A stretch of DNA of 14,925 nt, from assembly GCA_014523665.1 (NCBI GenBank), contig JAATVR010000512.1, forward strand, positions 1-14,925. Direction: 5' to 3'. The DNA is from Nitrososphaerales archaeon TH526. Its GTDB lineage: Archaea > Thermoproteota > Nitrososphaeria > Nitrososphaerales > Nitrososphaeraceae. The notes beneath the pieces are model-generated. The model did not search any database, was not told the DNA's origin, and worked only from the letters and a program-made list of their open reading frames with translations. Both the position numbers and the translations under genes were made by a program. Every line of letters starts with the position of its first letter. Position 1 is the first letter of the stretch. Positions 14,344 to 14,925 of the stretch are shown here, in pieces.

Positions 14344-14763
14344 CTATTCAATAATTATCTTTAGTTCGGCTACTGTGGTGGGGTTTTGAAGCTTCAATAC
14401 CAAGTCTCGTGGTATATCGGAAGAGGCTTTGTTGCAAAGCACACACAATGTTCTAGAGCATACATAGTTACTTTTTCTGATGACAATGTCGTGGTCATGT
14501 GACAATATTAAACGCTGATCTGTAAAACCGTACATCCTAAAAGTCAGCCCGGCAGCATTAATCTCAAGATTCACTTTCCTTCCAGTCTCGCACAATTTTG
14601 CCTTGAACTCCTTATCAAAATCATTACACGCTTTGCTTGCAGAAACTCCAGCTATGCAATCTCCCCGCGCGCTTAAGGATTCTGCTCTCGTAATCTCTAT
14701 TGTTTTACTGTGATGGCACCGAATGTTCCTATGACCTAAGAAAGTAACCTTCTCTTGATTCAT
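14344..14763 (-). CDS. DUF371 family protein
   Basis: A 139-residue soluble protein of unknown function that matches the archaeal DUF371 pattern: GHRNIRCHHSKTIEIT (10-25), LSARGDCIAGV (30-40), GFTDQRLILSHDHDIVIRKS (79-98) followed by NYVCSRTLCVLCNKAS (99-114), and LVLKLQNP (121-128). It is full length for the family. Several conserved His, Asp and Cys residues suggest a possible metal or ligand site, but no activity is established that I know of. The ATG fits a TATA box at about 14788-14795 (TTATATATG on the minus strand), so the transcript is probably leaderless. The gene is divergent from psmA across an 82-base shared promoter region. Confidence 0.85.
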   Translation of the reverse strand: MNQEKVTFLGHRNIRCHHSKTIEITRAESLSARGDCIAGVSASKACNDFDKEFKAKLCETGRKVNLEINAAGLTFRMYGFTDQRLILSHDHDIVIRKSNYVCSRTLCVLCNKASSDIPRDLVLKLQNPTTVAELKIIIE

Positions 14764-14786
14764 TATGCAATTTTGTCTTTCGTGAT

Positions 14787-14819
14787 CATATATAAGTGAC
14801 CCAAGGTAAATTTAAATTG
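14787..14819. promoter_or_regulatory. Divergent promoters of the DUF371 gene and psmA
   Basis: On the minus strand, TATATATG near 14788-14795 is about 27 bases before the DUF371 ATG. On the plus strand, TTTAAATT at 14811-14818 is about 30 bases before the psmA TTG. The two boxes are separate but close, so binding at one could affect the other. Confidence 0.45.
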
Positions 14820-14845
14820 AACTCATCTAAGTAGATTAGAATGAA

Positions 14846-14925
14846 TTGTTACCAGCAGCAGCGGGATATGATAGAGCTATAACGGTTTTCTCTCCTGATG
14901 GGAGGCTTTACCAAGTAGAATATGC
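14846..14925 (+). CDS. psmA: Proteasome alpha subunit (5' fragment)
   Basis: The first 26 codons of an archaeal 20S proteasome alpha subunit, the outer-ring protein that gates entry to the protease chamber and docks regulatory ATPases; the rest lies beyond the window. The product starts MLPAAAGYDRAITVF and continues SPDGRLYQVEYA, the strongly conserved alpha-type signature that forms the gating N-terminal tail and the H0 helix. TTG is the only possible standard start, because an in-frame TAG stands three codons upstream and no ATG or GTG lies in frame. It suits a near-leaderless transcript from the TATA-like TTTAAATT at 14811-14818. Confidence 0.92.
   Translation, partial: MLPAAAGYDRAITVFSPDGRLYQVEY

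Noticed and set aside
1..14925. Defence island, mobile element or biosynthetic cluster
   Set aside because: All large genes are housekeeping or broadly conserved types, and nothing resembles transposases, toxins, restriction enzymes or megasynthases apart from the PIN domain, which is part of the PINA-like ATPase.

Overview
This window looks like archaeal core chromosome, most likely from Nitrososphaerota (Thaumarchaeota) or a close relative. The evidence is as follows. It carries the start of an archaeal proteasome alpha subunit, a DUF371 protein, a ThiN-domain fragment, a PIN/ATPase/KH protein of the archaeal PINA type, and a small protein resembling a family I associate with Thaumarchaeota. 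TATA-like boxes lie about 20-30 bases before many start codons, as expected for leaderless mRNAs. Several starts are TTG or GTG. I see no rRNA, CRISPR array, transposase or phage gene.

Layout. Bases 1-177 hold the tail of a ThiN-domain protein. Bases 254-970 encode a sugar-nucleotide nucleotidyltransferase (+). A roughly 490-base stretch follows with no large gene but with possible tiny minus-strand ORFs. Then, on the minus strand, come a four-helix membrane protein, a GalT-like nucleotidylyltransferase and the PINA-like ATPase. A short-chain dehydrogenase (+) and a small conserved-looking protein (-) lie tail to tail.

From 6456 to 14312 the window is dominated by de novo purine synthesis: purK-purE (+), purF, purL, purQ and purS (-), a tRNA-Thr(TGT) gene, and purC (+). 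Together they supply step 1 of IMP synthesis (PurF), the FGAM synthetase complex (PurS+PurQ+PurL), the two-step carboxylation of AIR (PurK+PurE) and SAICAR synthesis (PurC). PurD, PurN/PurT, PurM, PurB and the last two steps are not in the window. The cluster is not one operon: purKE and purFLQS meet tail to tail on a shared CTAG, and purS and tRNA-Thr/purC diverge. Several of these genes have their own TATA-like element. The window ends with a DUF371 gene (-) divergent from psmA (+, cut by the window edge).

I found no clearly new system. The best leads are: a GalT homologue with Asn in place of the usual active-site Gln; candidate leaderless micro-ORFs firing away from TATA boxes that may also serve galT and purQ; small minus-strand ORFs in 1012-1474, two of which may be one frameshifted gene; and a perfect inverted repeat between the divergent 142-residue-protein and purK genes. 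All function calls rest on motifs read by eye; no database search was run.
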